Source: DATKYQ01 sp035528415
GTDB taxonomy: Bacteria > Myxococcota > B64-G9
Assembly: GCA_035528415.1 (NCBI GenBank)
Contig: DATKYQ010000096.1
Coordinates: 1-64,000, forward strand
DNA: 64,000 bases
Reading direction: 5' to 3'
Position numbers and translations under genes: made by a program. Shown piece after piece: positions 1 to 8,409 of this stretch (position 1 is its first letter; every line of letters starts with the position of its first letter). The notes under the pieces are model-generated. The model did not search any database, had not been told where the DNA came from, and saw nothing but the letters and a program-made list of their open reading frames with translations.

Positions 1-6
1 CCTATT

Positions 7-46
7 GCCATGTATGGCAGTCGAGCCCCCTAGGGGGCTCCCTTTT
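7..46 (+). terminator. Palindromic hairpin, possible terminator
   Basis: A perfect 18-bp palindrome (GAGCCCCCTAGGGGGCTC, 23-40) is followed by CCCTTTT. Just before it lies a smaller hairpin, TGCCA-tgta-TGGCA (7-20). Together they could form a rho-independent terminator for a gene lying left of the window and read on the plus strand. The T run is short (four), so this is tentative. Confidence 0.3.
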
Positions 47-300
47 CGTTCAAGAAAACCTCAAGCCACCTGTACTGCACCCTGGTTCTTCTCCGCGTCT
101 TCCGCCAACATTACGCGGCTCTTGGAAGCCATCCACACACCAACAGAGGACGCGAAGGAACGGGGGCTGTCCACTTTCGGGCCTTGTTGAAAACTATTGG
201 GACTTACTGCATGCCACCAAGCCGACGTGCCACCAAGCCGAGGTGCCACCCGATTCGCCTAAAGAACGGAAATGGAATGTTCTCACAAAATTTCATGCGG
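47..300. other. Non-coding stretch at the edge of the defence island
   Basis: No recognisable gene was found here. Open frames exist on both strands (for example minus 61-249) but none resembles a known family. The stretch does hold short tandem and inverted repeats, listed separately. It may be the decayed boundary of the island. Confidence 0.4.
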
Positions 301-349
301 TTAGCGCTTAGGTAACTTGTTTTCCGGATCGGCTGGCACGTCGGCTTGG
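211..349. repeat. Short tandem repeat with an inverted copy 100 bp away
   Basis: The unit GTGCCACCAAGCCGA occurs about 2.5 times in tandem between 211 and 250. The 16-nt string CCAAGCCGACGTGCCA (217-232) returns as its exact reverse complement at 334-349. The arms flank about 100 bp downstream of the subtilase gene. No transposase or integrase is visible nearby, so the role is unknown. Confidence 0.5.
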
Positions 350-432
350 TCCGTCAGCAGAACTCCGGAGGCCAGAGCGATCTCTTCTTCGATTCTGTCC
401 AGAAGCTCTCTTATCGTTTGCCAAGATCGCAT
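301..432 (-). CDS. Putative 43-residue acidic protein downstream of the subtilase gene
   Basis: An ATG at 432 opens a 43-codon frame, beginning MRSWQTIRELLDRIEEEIAL, that ends at TAA 301-303. A G-rich Shine-Dalgarno-like stretch (GGGGGGT) lies about 9 nt upstream. The first half reads as a charged amphipathic helix and the second half is acidic and polar. It begins 25 bp after the ietS-like stop on the same strand, so it could be a third cistron of that module. No family was recognised, and at this length a chance frame cannot be excluded. Confidence 0.35.
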   Translation of the reverse strand: MRSWQTIRELLDRIEEEIALASGVLLTDQADVPADPENKLPKR

Positions 433-457
433 CTTCTGGAGACCCCCCAGAAAAACA

Positions 458-2872
458 TCAACGTACCTTGACCTTCAGAGTCACGGCTGTCTGGACCTTC
501 ACGGATGCGGAGGACAGCCTAACCATAGTTTTCGCTATTGGCAGGGCTTGGACAAAGGACTGAGGACTGACAGGGGCATCGCCTTCATCATACAACCGTG
601 CAGAAAACGATGCCCGCTGGGATGGCGAGAAATCCAGGGACGGCAGATAATCGCAGACTTGTTGGTAGCCCAACTCCAAAAGCCAAATTTCTCCTTCGAT
701 TTCTTCCCTAGTTGATATCTTCTTGAGGTCGTACTTCCTGCAAAGAAGGGGGTATCTTGGGTTCTCTTGACTTCCCAGCGGACGAACTGCTTTCGCATCA
801 GGGCTAGGTTTCAACTTCACAGTGACTTGTCTCGATCCGAAAATATTCTCTACCGCCGCGTTGACTGGCGTGTCCCAAGCAATATACACCTCAAGTCTTG
901 GCTCTACCGCTTCTTCCAGCCAAGACTTCGGAATTGGAAGCCGTACTCGAACGATTTCTTTAGAGTTTTCAATAATCCCCTGCCAAATGAAAACAGCCTC
1001 GTTGGCAACCGGTTGATCGATCTTGCTCGCGTCTGCCCGACCCCGGCCCAACGTGACTTTCGCCAAGTCAGAATATTGCGGCGGCAATGCACTAGGCCGA
1101 ATTGCTGTGGCAGCGAGAAAGCTCTTTGCCGTTGCAGCGAATGGTTTTGAACCTTTCTCACAAAATTCCTGCAGTTTTGCTAGTGCAACAGCAACGTGTT
1201 GCGCGAGAACCGGGGCGGTAAAAGATGTGCCAGAATAGTCTTCCCAAAAACCGTCCGATCTACATCCGAACACGCCTAGACCAGGTGCTCCGTGGTATTT
1301 CGCGTTTACACTACCCCCATTTTCAGAAAAGTCTGGAGACTGGCTGTCTACCAATCCCGGCCCGACCTTGCAGAAAGGGCTTGGAGCACCGGAATGCCCA
1401 GGTAGTGATCCGGTCCCAGGCCACGCCGCAAATGAGCCACAAGTAAGAGTGTTGAATCCAAGAGCCCAATGCCCCATCCTCCAGTCTGGGTCAAGGAAGT
1501 TCCTTGGATATGCCTCCGTGGGGACCTGACCAGGATTGGAATTTCCTGCCGCAACAACCACAGCGACATCCTTCGCAAAAACCAGGTTATCCAAGTCCTG
1601 CGCCAAGCGCAGTTTCTCTCTCCGTTCGACCGGGTCATAGGTATGAATCGGGTGGTGATCGCTAAATGACAGGTTGAAAACTCTCACATCTGGATAATTG
1701 TTGATGCAAGTTTCAACTGCATTGATGATGAACTTGTCATCTGTGTTCCTAGAATCGTCAGCAACAATAACATCAAGATATCGGCAAAATGGCTGGTAAC
1801 CATCCTCAAGTCCTGCACGGAGATCCAGATCTCCAAAAACTACCCGCGATGCGACAAGCGAGCCGTGATCCCCAATCCATTGGCCTGTGCTCTCTGGATG
1901 AATCCAAGTGCCTCTACGATATCCTGCCAAATGCGGATGGCCTTCAGGGACGCCAAGATCAAGGATGCCGACAGTCGGCAACATGCTAGGATTCACCATG
2001 GTAGTCGGTTGAAAAGTCCGCGACTGGCCAGGTGACCTCGCTCGTTTCACTCTCTTCTTCTCCGCCTTCGTTTCTGGTGACGCTAGCGCAACCGATGATA
2101 CGAGCGGCTGGTGAATTGACTGTACACTGTAAAGAGACTCCGCGATCTTACCTATCGTGCCCTGTAGCAATTTCGCTCGAAACCAAAACCTGCCAGAGAA
2201 ATCCCTCCCCGATCCACTAAGTTGCTCCCCAACTCTACGCTTCAGCATCTCCAGAACAGCCCGTATTACCTCATCGCTTTCTGTTCTGGACAACAGTGGC
2301 TGAAGCTCAATTATTGCGTCTACTTCCTTGCCCTTTGAGAGTCCTTCCAACCAGGCTTCATCAACTCGCAGGGATTTCGGAATTACATTGAATTTCTTCA
2401 GGACAGCCCATCGAGACTGTTCGAGCTTTCCAAGTCCATCCAAATTGGAAGCAAGCCTTCGAATTCTATCGAAGCCATCAACCGAGACATGAACCACTGC
2501 GTCACCGTCTTCGGTAACGTCCAGCAGGTCAAAGCCAAGTCGCTGGAAAGCTCTAGAGTGCTCCTTGGAGTAGTCCACCGGTTCATTGAAGGTGCCGTCA
2601 GGTGCTTTCTTCTTGTTCGCAGATTCTTTCTTGAGGTTCCTAACCGGATTGGCCAGTAAGAAGTACCGACTATCTCGCAAAGGGTCTTGAGAATTCTCGA
2701 TAGTTCGCTGGACAGACTCCAGTGACCTTGATATGACGCGCTTCCTCGTTGCCCAGTTTATCGGAGCCAGCTTGGGCACACGACCGCCACCAGGGGATTC
2801 ACCCCTAGACAACTCATGATGCTCATTCAGGAAGAAGGTTCGGGCCTTCTTGTTTTCTCTGCCTTCACCCAT
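458..2872 (-). CDS. ietS: S8-family subtilisin-like serine protease, IetS type
   Basis: This is an 804-residue cytoplasmic-looking subtilase with no signal peptide. Residues 1-290 form a charged N-terminal region of unknown fold. The peptidase domain then carries the full triad: Asp305 in VGILDLGV, His336 in GDHGSLVA, Ser550 in SGTSFTAP, with oxyanion Asn444 in AAGNSN. About 240 further residues follow. It sits 7 bp downstream of a small AAA+ ATPase gene on the same strand. That order matches IetAS pairs, first described as a plasmid-stability/incompatibility toxin-antitoxin in Agrobacterium and later reported as phage defence. The assignment rests on architecture and gene pairing. Base composition is clearly more AT-rich than in the housekeeping genes, which fits horizontal transfer. 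Confidence 0.8.
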   Translation of the reverse strand: MGEGRENKKARTFFLNEHHELSRGESPGGGRVPKLAPINWATRKRVISRSLESVQRTIENSQDPLRDSRYFLLANPVRNLKKESANKKKAPDGTFNEPVDYSKEHSRAFQRLGFDLLDVTEDGDAVVHVSVDGFDRIRRLASNLDGLGKLEQSRWAVLKKFNVIPKSLRVDEAWLEGLSKGKEVDAIIELQPLLSRTESDEVIRAVLEMLKRRVGEQLSGSGRDFSGRFWFRAKLLQGTIGKIAESLYSVQSIHQPLVSSVALASPETKAEKKRVKRARSPGQSRTFQPTTMVNPSMLPTVGILDLGVPEGHPHLAGYRRGTWIHPESTGQWIGDHGSLVASRVVFGDLDLRAGLEDGYQPFCRYLDVIVADDSRNTDDKFIINAVETCINNYPDVRVFNLSFSDHHPIHTYDPVERREKLRLAQDLDNLVFAKDVAVVVAAGNSNPGQVPTEAYPRNFLDPDWRMGHWALGFNTLTCGSFAAWPGTGSLPGHSGAPSPFCKVGPGLVDSQSPDFSENGGSVNAKYHGAPGLGVFGCRSDGFWEDYSGTSFTAPVLAQHVAVALAKLQEFCEKGSKPFAATAKSFLAATAIRPSALPPQYSDLAKVTLGRGRADASKIDQPVANEAVFIWQGIIENSKEIVRVRLPIPKSWLEEAVEPRLEVYIAWDTPVNAAVENIFGSRQVTVKLKPSPDAKAVRPLGSQENPRYPLLCRKYDLKKISTREEIEGEIWLLELGYQQVCDYLPSLDFSPSQRASFSARLYDEGDAPVSPQSFVQALPIAKTMVRLSSASVKVQTAVTLKVKVR

Positions 2873-2879
2873 CCTAGAT

Positions 2880-3779
2880 CTATGCCTTGTTCAGAATGAT
2901 GTCTCGCCGGTGGTTTTCCACCTCGCGATCAACATCAGCGTAGGTTTTTTTTGTGGCCAGATTCTTCAGCAACTTCTCCGTACGCATTACTTGACTTCGC
3001 TTGAGCAATTGGCCGGAATATTTCAGAATCTCCTTCTTCGTTGGGCTTGGGAATTGGATATTGAGATCAAACCTTCTCCATAAAGCTGGATCGAGAGATT
3101 CCTTCAAGTTGGTTGCCGCAATCACCAAACCCGCTGGGAGTGAATGATCGAGTTCCTGCAACATCGAGATGACAACGCGATCCAATTCACCAACATCCTC
3201 ACGTCTTCCTCGTGAGCGACCCAGAGCATCAAACTCATCCAATAACAGAATGCAGCGATTGGATTTCGCAAATGCAAACAACTGGCGAAGGTTCGCCCCT
3301 GTTTGACCGAGATACGCCCCAACAACCGAACTCAATCTAGCGGTCAGTACCGGAAGCGAGAGTTCTCTACCCAAGGACCTCGCAGTGTATGTTTTGCCAC
3401 AGCCGGGTGGTCCCCAGAACAGCATCGTCGAACGCCTTCGAATTCCATTTTGTTGGAGCTTCTTCTGGTGCTTCCATTCACTGATTACACTGAGAAGTGC
3501 CTTCTTGGCTTCGGGCCTGAGCATGACATCAGCAAGGAGTGGGCCTTCCTGCTCAGGAATCAGCAGCCCCAGCGGTGTTGACATCTGAGATTCAGGCCGG
3601 CCATGAACAGCTAATGAGTGCCCGTTTGGATTCAGGGAACCTCTCAGCGCCTGCGCTGCGGAGTGGTGCCCACGCTCATTTTCTTGCTTGGCGATCTTGC
3701 TTGCGACAGTCAGTGCAGTGTCCAAGTCACCTTTGGCGATTGCATGGAATAGGGCCGAAAGTGTGTCAATGCTTGCCAT
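2880..3779 (-). CDS. ietA: Small AAA+ ATPase, IetA type
   Basis: This 299-residue protein has a helical N-terminal segment (1-60) followed by one AAA+ module. The module has Walker A GPPGCGKT (123-130), Walker B LLLDEFD (178-184), sensor Asn224 in AATN, and arginines 235-236 in ALWRRFD. The ATG at 3779 was chosen over a TTG at 3857. It has GGAAG just upstream, and the protein then starts MASIDTLSAL as small AAA partners usually do. The gene is directly upstream of the subtilase, and the two are presumably co-transcribed. In IetAS systems the ATPase is thought to control or deliver the protease. About 150 bp separates it from hsdM, so it may have its own promoter, though none is clear. Confidence 0.8.
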   Translation of the reverse strand: MASIDTLSALFHAIAKGDLDTALTVASKIAKQENERGHHSAAQALRGSLNPNGHSLAVHGRPESQMSTPLGLLIPEQEGPLLADVMLRPEAKKALLSVISEWKHQKKLQQNGIRRRSTMLFWGPPGCGKTYTARSLGRELSLPVLTARLSSVVGAYLGQTGANLRQLFAFAKSNRCILLLDEFDALGRSRGRREDVGELDRVVISMLQELDHSLPAGLVIAATNLKESLDPALWRRFDLNIQFPSPTKKEILKYSGQLLKRSQVMRTEKLLKNLATKKTYADVDREVENHRRDIILNKA

Positions 3780-3932
3780 TTGCTTCCAATCTTGAGTACG
3801 AACACCACCTAAACTCAATAACCCAACCTGGTAGTTTCCCGGTTGGTGACCGTACAACCAAACGAATCTAGGTTCAAGACCTCCCTTGTAACATTACGTG
3901 AAAAAAGACCTAATCGACTCCAATACGTTTTG

Positions 3933-5429
3933 TCACACCCTGCTTGGAAGCTCTCCGAGTATGTCCTCGATCTGCTCCAGCGCCGACCTGAGATCATCCG
4001 CGATCTCCTCGGCGATCACCGGCGGAGCCGGCAAGTTGGCCGAATCCTCAAGGCTCTCGTCCCGGAGCCAGAAGATGTCCAGGCTGACCTTGTCACGATT
4101 CAGCAACTCATCAATGTTGAATGCCCGCCAGCGGCCTTCCGGTTTCTTTTCCGACCATGTCTGCTTGCGGTGCTGGCGGTCATCGGGCTTGTAGCACTCC
4201 ACGAACTCGTCGAGCGTCTGCCTGGTGAGCCGGTTCTGCTTGAGGGTGAAATGTATATTGGTGCGGAAATCGAAGATCCACAGCTTCTTGGTCCAGGGCT
4301 TGTCGCTGGCAGGTCTGCGGTCGAAGAAGATCACGTTGGCCTTGACGCCCTGGGCGTAGAAGATGCCTGTTGGTAGACGCAGCAAGGTGTGGACATCGCA
4401 CTCGTGGAGGAGCTTTCGCCGGACGGTCTCTCCGGCGCCGCCTTCGAAGAGCACGTTATCGGGAACCACCACGGCCGCCCGGCCGTTGATCTTGAGCAGG
4501 CTCTTCACGTGCTGTACGAAGTTGAGCTGCTTGTTCGAGGTCGTGGTCCAGAAATCCGGCCGGTTGTAGGTGATTGTCTGCTTGTCGGTTTCGCCCTCTT
4601 CGTTTACCACGGTGATAGACGACTTCTTGCCGAAGGGTGGATTGGTCAAGACCACCTCGAAGTGATCGCTGGGCTCGTTGCGAAGGGAGTCGTCGGTGAC
4701 GATGGGCGGCTCGATCTCTCCGTCGTCCGGCCCGATGCCGTTCAGAAAGAGGTTCATGGCGCACAGCCGGGACACTCCGTCCACCAGTTCCACACCCCGG
4801 AGGGCTTCGTAGCGCAGGAACTTCTTCTTGGTCTTGTCCAACTTGTAGTTTTTTGCCAGGTAGTCGTAAGTAGCCAGGAGAAACCCGCCGGTACCGCACG
4901 CAGGATCGCAGATTCGTTCTTTGGGTGTGGGTTTGATGCAGTCCACGATGGCCTGGATGAGTGGACGGGGCGTGAAGTATTGGCCGGCGCCGGACTTGGT
5001 ATCCTGGGCATTTTTCTCAAGCAAGCCCTCGTAGGCGTCTCCCTTCACGTCAGAGGACATGGACAGCCATTGTTCCTTGCCGATCAACTCCACAATGAGC
5101 TGGCGTAGCTTGGCCGGATCCTGAATCTTGTTCTGGGATTTTCGGAAGATCAGTCCCAGTAGACCGGGTCTCTTGCCCAACGTCTGAAGGGTGTTTTTAT
5201 AGTGGGCTTCGAGCTTCTCGCCCTCCATCTGGGGCTTGGCCAGGTCGGCCCAGCGGTAGCCCTTGGGTATAGGCTGCTCCTGGTCAATGAGGGCAGCCCG
5301 TTCGTCGGCCATTTTCAGGAACAACAGGAAGGTCAACTGCTCAAGGTAGTCCTGATAGGACAGCCCATCGTCCCGGAGGACGTTGCAGTAAGACCAGAGC
5401 TTCTGGACAATTCGACCGCTGTCGTTCAT
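3933..5429 (-). CDS. hsdM: Type I restriction-modification DNA methyltransferase subunit HsdM
   Basis: This 498-residue N6-adenine methyltransferase subunit modifies the host copy of the recognition site when complexed with HsdS. The N-terminal HsdM helical domain (about 1-140) is followed by the methylase domain. It carries SAM motif I DPACGTGGF (175-183) and catalytic NPPF (263-266). Its length is typical of the family. The start codon overlaps the stop of the DUF429 gene by 4 bp (ATGA), so translation is probably coupled. It is the last gene of the restriction-modification operon. Nothing suggests inactivation. Confidence 0.95.
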   Translation of the reverse strand: MNDSGRIVQKLWSYCNVLRDDGLSYQDYLEQLTFLLFLKMADERAALIDQEQPIPKGYRWADLAKPQMEGEKLEAHYKNTLQTLGKRPGLLGLIFRKSQNKIQDPAKLRQLIVELIGKEQWLSMSSDVKGDAYEGLLEKNAQDTKSGAGQYFTPRPLIQAIVDCIKPTPKERICDPACGTGGFLLATYDYLAKNYKLDKTKKKFLRYEALRGVELVDGVSRLCAMNLFLNGIGPDDGEIEPPIVTDDSLRNEPSDHFEVVLTNPPFGKKSSITVVNEEGETDKQTITYNRPDFWTTTSNKQLNFVQHVKSLLKINGRAAVVVPDNVLFEGGAGETVRRKLLHECDVHTLLRLPTGIFYAQGVKANVIFFDRRPASDKPWTKKLWIFDFRTNIHFTLKQNRLTRQTLDEFVECYKPDDRQHRKQTWSEKKPEGRWRAFNIDELLNRDKVSLDIFWLRDESLEDSANLPAPPVIAEEIADDLRSALEQIEDILGELPSRV

Positions 5430-6205
5430 GACTTCCTCATTCTCTTAGTTTTCAGGCAGTCCTTTGGGACCCAAATCCAACCTTCGGCCTTTTTGATTCC
5501 CTTTCGTGGTTGCTCAAGAGCGGTACGATTCTTCGAAAAGAACCATGCAATCAGTGCGCAGTAGAGGGCATCTACCTGGTCTTGACTCATGTCTTTCGGG
5601 ACGTTCATGACCTTCTTGTACAACTCGGAAGCCTTATTGCTTTTCTTACAAGGTGCCGGATACGTCTCGAAAAGCTCCACGTCAGCCTTGCCTATGCTTC
5701 CTTTCCAGAACCCCGTATCGCTCGGAGATAGTCTCAGACGGTGAATCAGCAACATTGCTTTAGTGGATTGGCTTCCAATCATATCCTGGACGGCCGAGAG
5801 GGGTCTATGTCCATGATCGTAAAGAAACCGCTCCGTCTCTCGCAGGAGAAACGGGTTGGATTTCTTCATATCCCCAGGTAATAATACCTTTTCCCCAGAA
5901 AGCAATCGCATGAAGTCGTCTGGCCAACCAAGACACGCATCGATTGCAATCGTAAGCCTGATACTTGCAGAAGTCTCGAACTGGCAGAGTCTTAAAAGAG
6001 CAGCAAGCAGCTTCTCTCCATCTCCGCTATCGAAAGCAACCCGAACGTTCCCCCTGAACACGGAACCCTTTACGCTGGGTTTTCTACCTCTGTCTTCGCC
6101 TACCAAGCAAAGAGAATCACACGATTTAGAAGCACTCGAACAGTGCCATCCTCCAACATCCCAGCCAAGGTAGTATTGGCCCAAGTCGTTAGCAGTCCTT
6201 TGCAC
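5426..6205 (-). CDS. DUF429-family predicted nuclease inside the type I RM operon
   Basis: The protein is about 259 residues. It has hallmarks of DUF429, an RNase H-fold family predicted to be nucleases: YLGWDVGG near the start, IDACLGWP in the middle, ETYPA, and a C-terminal DQVDALYCALIAW helix. No canonical ATG sits at the beginning. GTG at 6205 (preceded by AAGGGAAG and overlapping hsdS by 17 bp) or TTG at 6184 are the candidate starts. Its stop overlaps the hsdM start by 4 bp. A DUF429 gene between hsdS and hsdM is unusual, and its role in the system is unknown. It could be an accessory nuclease. It is more AT-rich than hsdM. Confidence 0.7.
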   Translation of the reverse strand: MQRTANDLGQYYLGWDVGGWHCSSASKSCDSLCLVGEDRGRKPSVKGSVFRGNVRVAFDSGDGEKLLAALLRLCQFETSASIRLTIAIDACLGWPDDFMRLLSGEKVLLPGDMKKSNPFLLRETERFLYDHGHRPLSAVQDMIGSQSTKAMLLIHRLRLSPSDTGFWKGSIGKADVELFETYPAPCKKSNKASELYKKVMNVPKDMSQDQVDALYCALIAWFFSKNRTALEQPRKGIKKAEGWIWVPKDCLKTKRMRKS

Positions 6206-7769
6206 GAGACATCTTCCCTTTGCGGCCCTTCTTGCCTCTCGACGATTCCATGCCCGCAGAGTCACGCTCAGCCTCGATCCGATTGAGTAGCACCGAGGCA
6301 GGTTCGTCTTCTGAGCACTGCTCAACCAACTTGCCTTCAAAGGCTGCCTTGAGGATCGACTGCTTGAGAAAGGTGCACTTTCGTTCTGAGTGTCCCCGAA
6401 TTCGCTCAACAGAATCTGCAACAGACCAGACTCGTTGGACCTCGAAGAACACTCTACGCTGTTCCAACAATGGGGGAACTGGTATTGGCATCGCTTTCAG
6501 GTCCCCGCCAGAGATCCCTGATTGTCCAGCCGTGGTCCTTACCCTCTTCTCAACATGGCTTCGCGAAACCCCACAGTTGCACGCAATTTCAATAAAACCA
6601 GGATCAACATTGCCAGTAACAATCTCTACCCGTATCAGCTTGTCCGGATGCACAATAGGCTGGTTCAGCTTCTTTACCAGCCCACATACACCAACCAAAT
6701 GCGGATTGCCGTTGTACCGAGTAAAGAGAAGGTCGCCATTTGCAATTACGAACCCTTCATACGCAGCAATAGGTAGTGGAAGAAAACGGATGTCGGATGT
6801 ATCTACCGACATCGGGCGAACCGCACTTATCCGTAGGATCGGGACACCGCTAGTTTCTCGTGGTGCCTTGGAGTACCCGTTACGGATCGTAGACGACAAC
6901 TGTTCCAACGATGCCCAACACCACCCCTCCGGCAACTCCGGCAGATTCGTCGTGTCCGGGGCCTTGGGTTCCTTGTACTTCGCCTTCCACTGATGTTTTT
7001 TATCGCCCTCGAGTGCTGTTTGCTCGAGGGTTGTCGTCTTCGGAATCTTTCCTTTTGCTTTAAGTTTCTCAAGCTCGGCTTCCTCCCAGCGGCGGCGACG
7101 CTCCTTCAGGATGCGCTCAAGCAGCTTGGAAGCGGGCTCGTAGTCCCGGCCCTCCTTGCGGGCCAGTTCGGCCTCGGTGGGCACCAGCCGCCCTTCCACC
7201 GCCGCCTTCAGCACCGAAGCTCGGTAGCGTTTCAGGTTGGACTTGACACGCTTCAGCGCGGCGACGGCGGCGTCGAGTTTGGTGAGGTTGGATTCGATGG
7301 CTTCGATGATTCTTTTCTGTTCTGTATAGGGAGGAATCCATACAGGGTGTTTGCATAGCTGATCACCGTTGATCGCCTTGAAAGTGGTTCCCGTCGCTTG
7401 CTTTGCAAGTAAGGAACCTGTGTGGCGTAAATAGTACAGAAAGTACTTCGATGGCATGCCTGCCAATGGTCTTATCGCCGCCAGGCCACGACCAATACAA
7501 CACCGGCGGTCAGCAAGGTTAGTTGGCCCAACAGGAGCCCTTACTGAAATCAACACATCACATGGCTCAGCAATCTTGTTTGGAGCACTGCACCACTTTA
7601 CAGGTATTGGATGAAGATCTCCGAATTCAGCTTTTCCCTGAAAGAAGGGGAGCCCTTCACCTTCCAAGTTGTATGTACTCCCAGGAGGCGATTGCCCCTG
7701 TATGACTAACGCAACAGTTTCAAGATGGGCTTCAACCCATCCGGTGGGCAATGCCAATTGACTGCTCAT
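6189..7769 (-). CDS. hsdS: Type I restriction-modification specificity subunit HsdS
   Basis: This 526-residue subunit sets the DNA target of both methylation and restriction. The usual two-fold layout is visible. Target-recognition domain 1 (about 10-145) is followed by a helical conserved spacer (EQKRIIEAIESNLTKLDAA, 150-168). A charged linker follows (200-270), then domain 2 (about 280-440) and a second spacer ending LKQSILKAAFEGKL. Both recognition domains are visibly AT-richer than the GC-rich central spacer (about 7040-7340), consistent with domain shuffling. The start overlaps the stop of the 37-codon hsdR-tail frame by 4 bp (ATGA). Confidence 0.93.
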   Translation of the reverse strand: MSSQLALPTGWVEAHLETVALVIQGQSPPGSTYNLEGEGLPFFQGKAEFGDLHPIPVKWCSAPNKIAEPCDVLISVRAPVGPTNLADRRCCIGRGLAAIRPLAGMPSKYFLYYLRHTGSLLAKQATGTTFKAINGDQLCKHPVWIPPYTEQKRIIEAIESNLTKLDAAVAALKRVKSNLKRYRASVLKAAVEGRLVPTEAELARKEGRDYEPASKLLERILKERRRRWEEAELEKLKAKGKIPKTTTLEQTALEGDKKHQWKAKYKEPKAPDTTNLPELPEGWCWASLEQLSSTIRNGYSKAPRETSGVPILRISAVRPMSVDTSDIRFLPLPIAAYEGFVIANGDLLFTRYNGNPHLVGVCGLVKKLNQPIVHPDKLIRVEIVTGNVDPGFIEIACNCGVSRSHVEKRVRTTAGQSGISGGDLKAMPIPVPPLLEQRRVFFEVQRVWSVADSVERIRGHSERKCTFLKQSILKAAFEGKLVEQCSEDEPASVLLNRIEAERDSAGMESSRGKKGRKGKMSRAKDC

Positions 7770-7879
7770 GCCACCACCGCCTCATTCAGTTCCTGTATGA
7801 TACCCTTCAACTCTCCGCCGAACACCTGTTCTGCTTTACCCATGCCCGCGCGTTCCGTAAAGATATCTGCATACCTCAT
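7766..7879 (-). pseudogene. 37-codon duplicate of the HsdR C-terminus
   Basis: This short frame starts at ATG 7879, overlapping the DUF1016 stop (ATGA). It ends in TGA overlapping the hsdS start (ATGA). Its last 24 residues include QVFGGELKGIIQELNEAVVA, nearly the same as the HsdR tail QVFGGELKGIIQELNEALVA. Upstream residues (FTERAGMGKAE against FVEKGGLGKAA) align but differ, so it looks like the remnant of a diverged hsdR allele rather than a fresh copy. It may now act only as a translational bridge between DUF1016 and hsdS. Whether a stable peptide is made is unknown. Confidence 0.75.
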
Positions 7880-8409
7880 GATCCGCGCAGCCCTTCCAGT
7901 CTCTTTCGGGTCTTGTCGAAATCGGTCGCAAGGAGCTTCTCATCGGGCAAGGTCGTTAGGTATTCGCGTACCAGCATCTTGTTGGGCAGGCCCTCCGTGG
8001 CGTAACGAACCACTGCCTTGCCTTTGGACGCGCAGAGAATAATACCGGCGGCTTCTTCGAAAGATTTGAGCGACACCGTCGCTCGAATCCTTTCAGGGGG
8101 GAATACGAGATAAAAATCCCTGAATCGCGCCAGGTTATGGCGCGAAAACCCGCGCCCAAATCTTTCTGTCAGGTCTTCGGACAACCGTTCGAGCAGTTTT
8201 TCTCCGTAGCCGGCCCGGGCCTCACCGTGCTGCTCGAACTCGACGATGCGCCGGCCGATCTCCCAGTATGTTGCCGTCATTACTGTATTGACGGTCCGGA
8301 CCGCAGCACGTCGCGAGGCATCCAGTAGTTCTCTTATTCCACCGACAAAATCGCCATATTCCTCTCCGAAAAGAGACTTGATTTCGGTATTCCCGGTTTT
8401 TCTGCTCAT
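7876..8409 (-). CDS. DUF1016 (YhcG-like) protein lacking its nuclease core
   Basis: The 177 residues begin as a normal DUF1016 N-terminal domain, with TATYWEIGRRIVEFEQHG and FSRHNLARFRDFYLVFPPE. At about residue 115 they jump directly to the extreme C-terminal motif of the family, GIILCASKGKAVVRYA, and end in TTLPDEKLLA. Full-length relatives are roughly twice as long. Between these parts they carry the PD-(D/E)xK core, which is missing here, apparently through an in-frame deletion. The frame is otherwise open and coupled by ATGA overlaps to hsdR upstream and to the hsdR-tail frame downstream. It may persist as a binding protein or be a relic. Confidence 0.75.
   Translation of the reverse strand: MSRKTGNTEIKSLFGEEYGDFVGGIRELLDASRRAAVRTVNTVMTATYWEIGRRIVEFEQHGEARAGYGEKLLERLSEDLTERFGRGFSRHNLARFRDFYLVFPPERIRATVSLKSFEEAAGIILCASKGKAVVRYATEGLPNKMLVREYLTTLPDEKLLATDFDKTRKRLEGLRGS

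Noticed and set aside
317..715. 132-codon plus-strand frame at the left edge
   Set aside because: Mostly antisense to the end of the subtilase gene, with no family resemblance or ribosome site.
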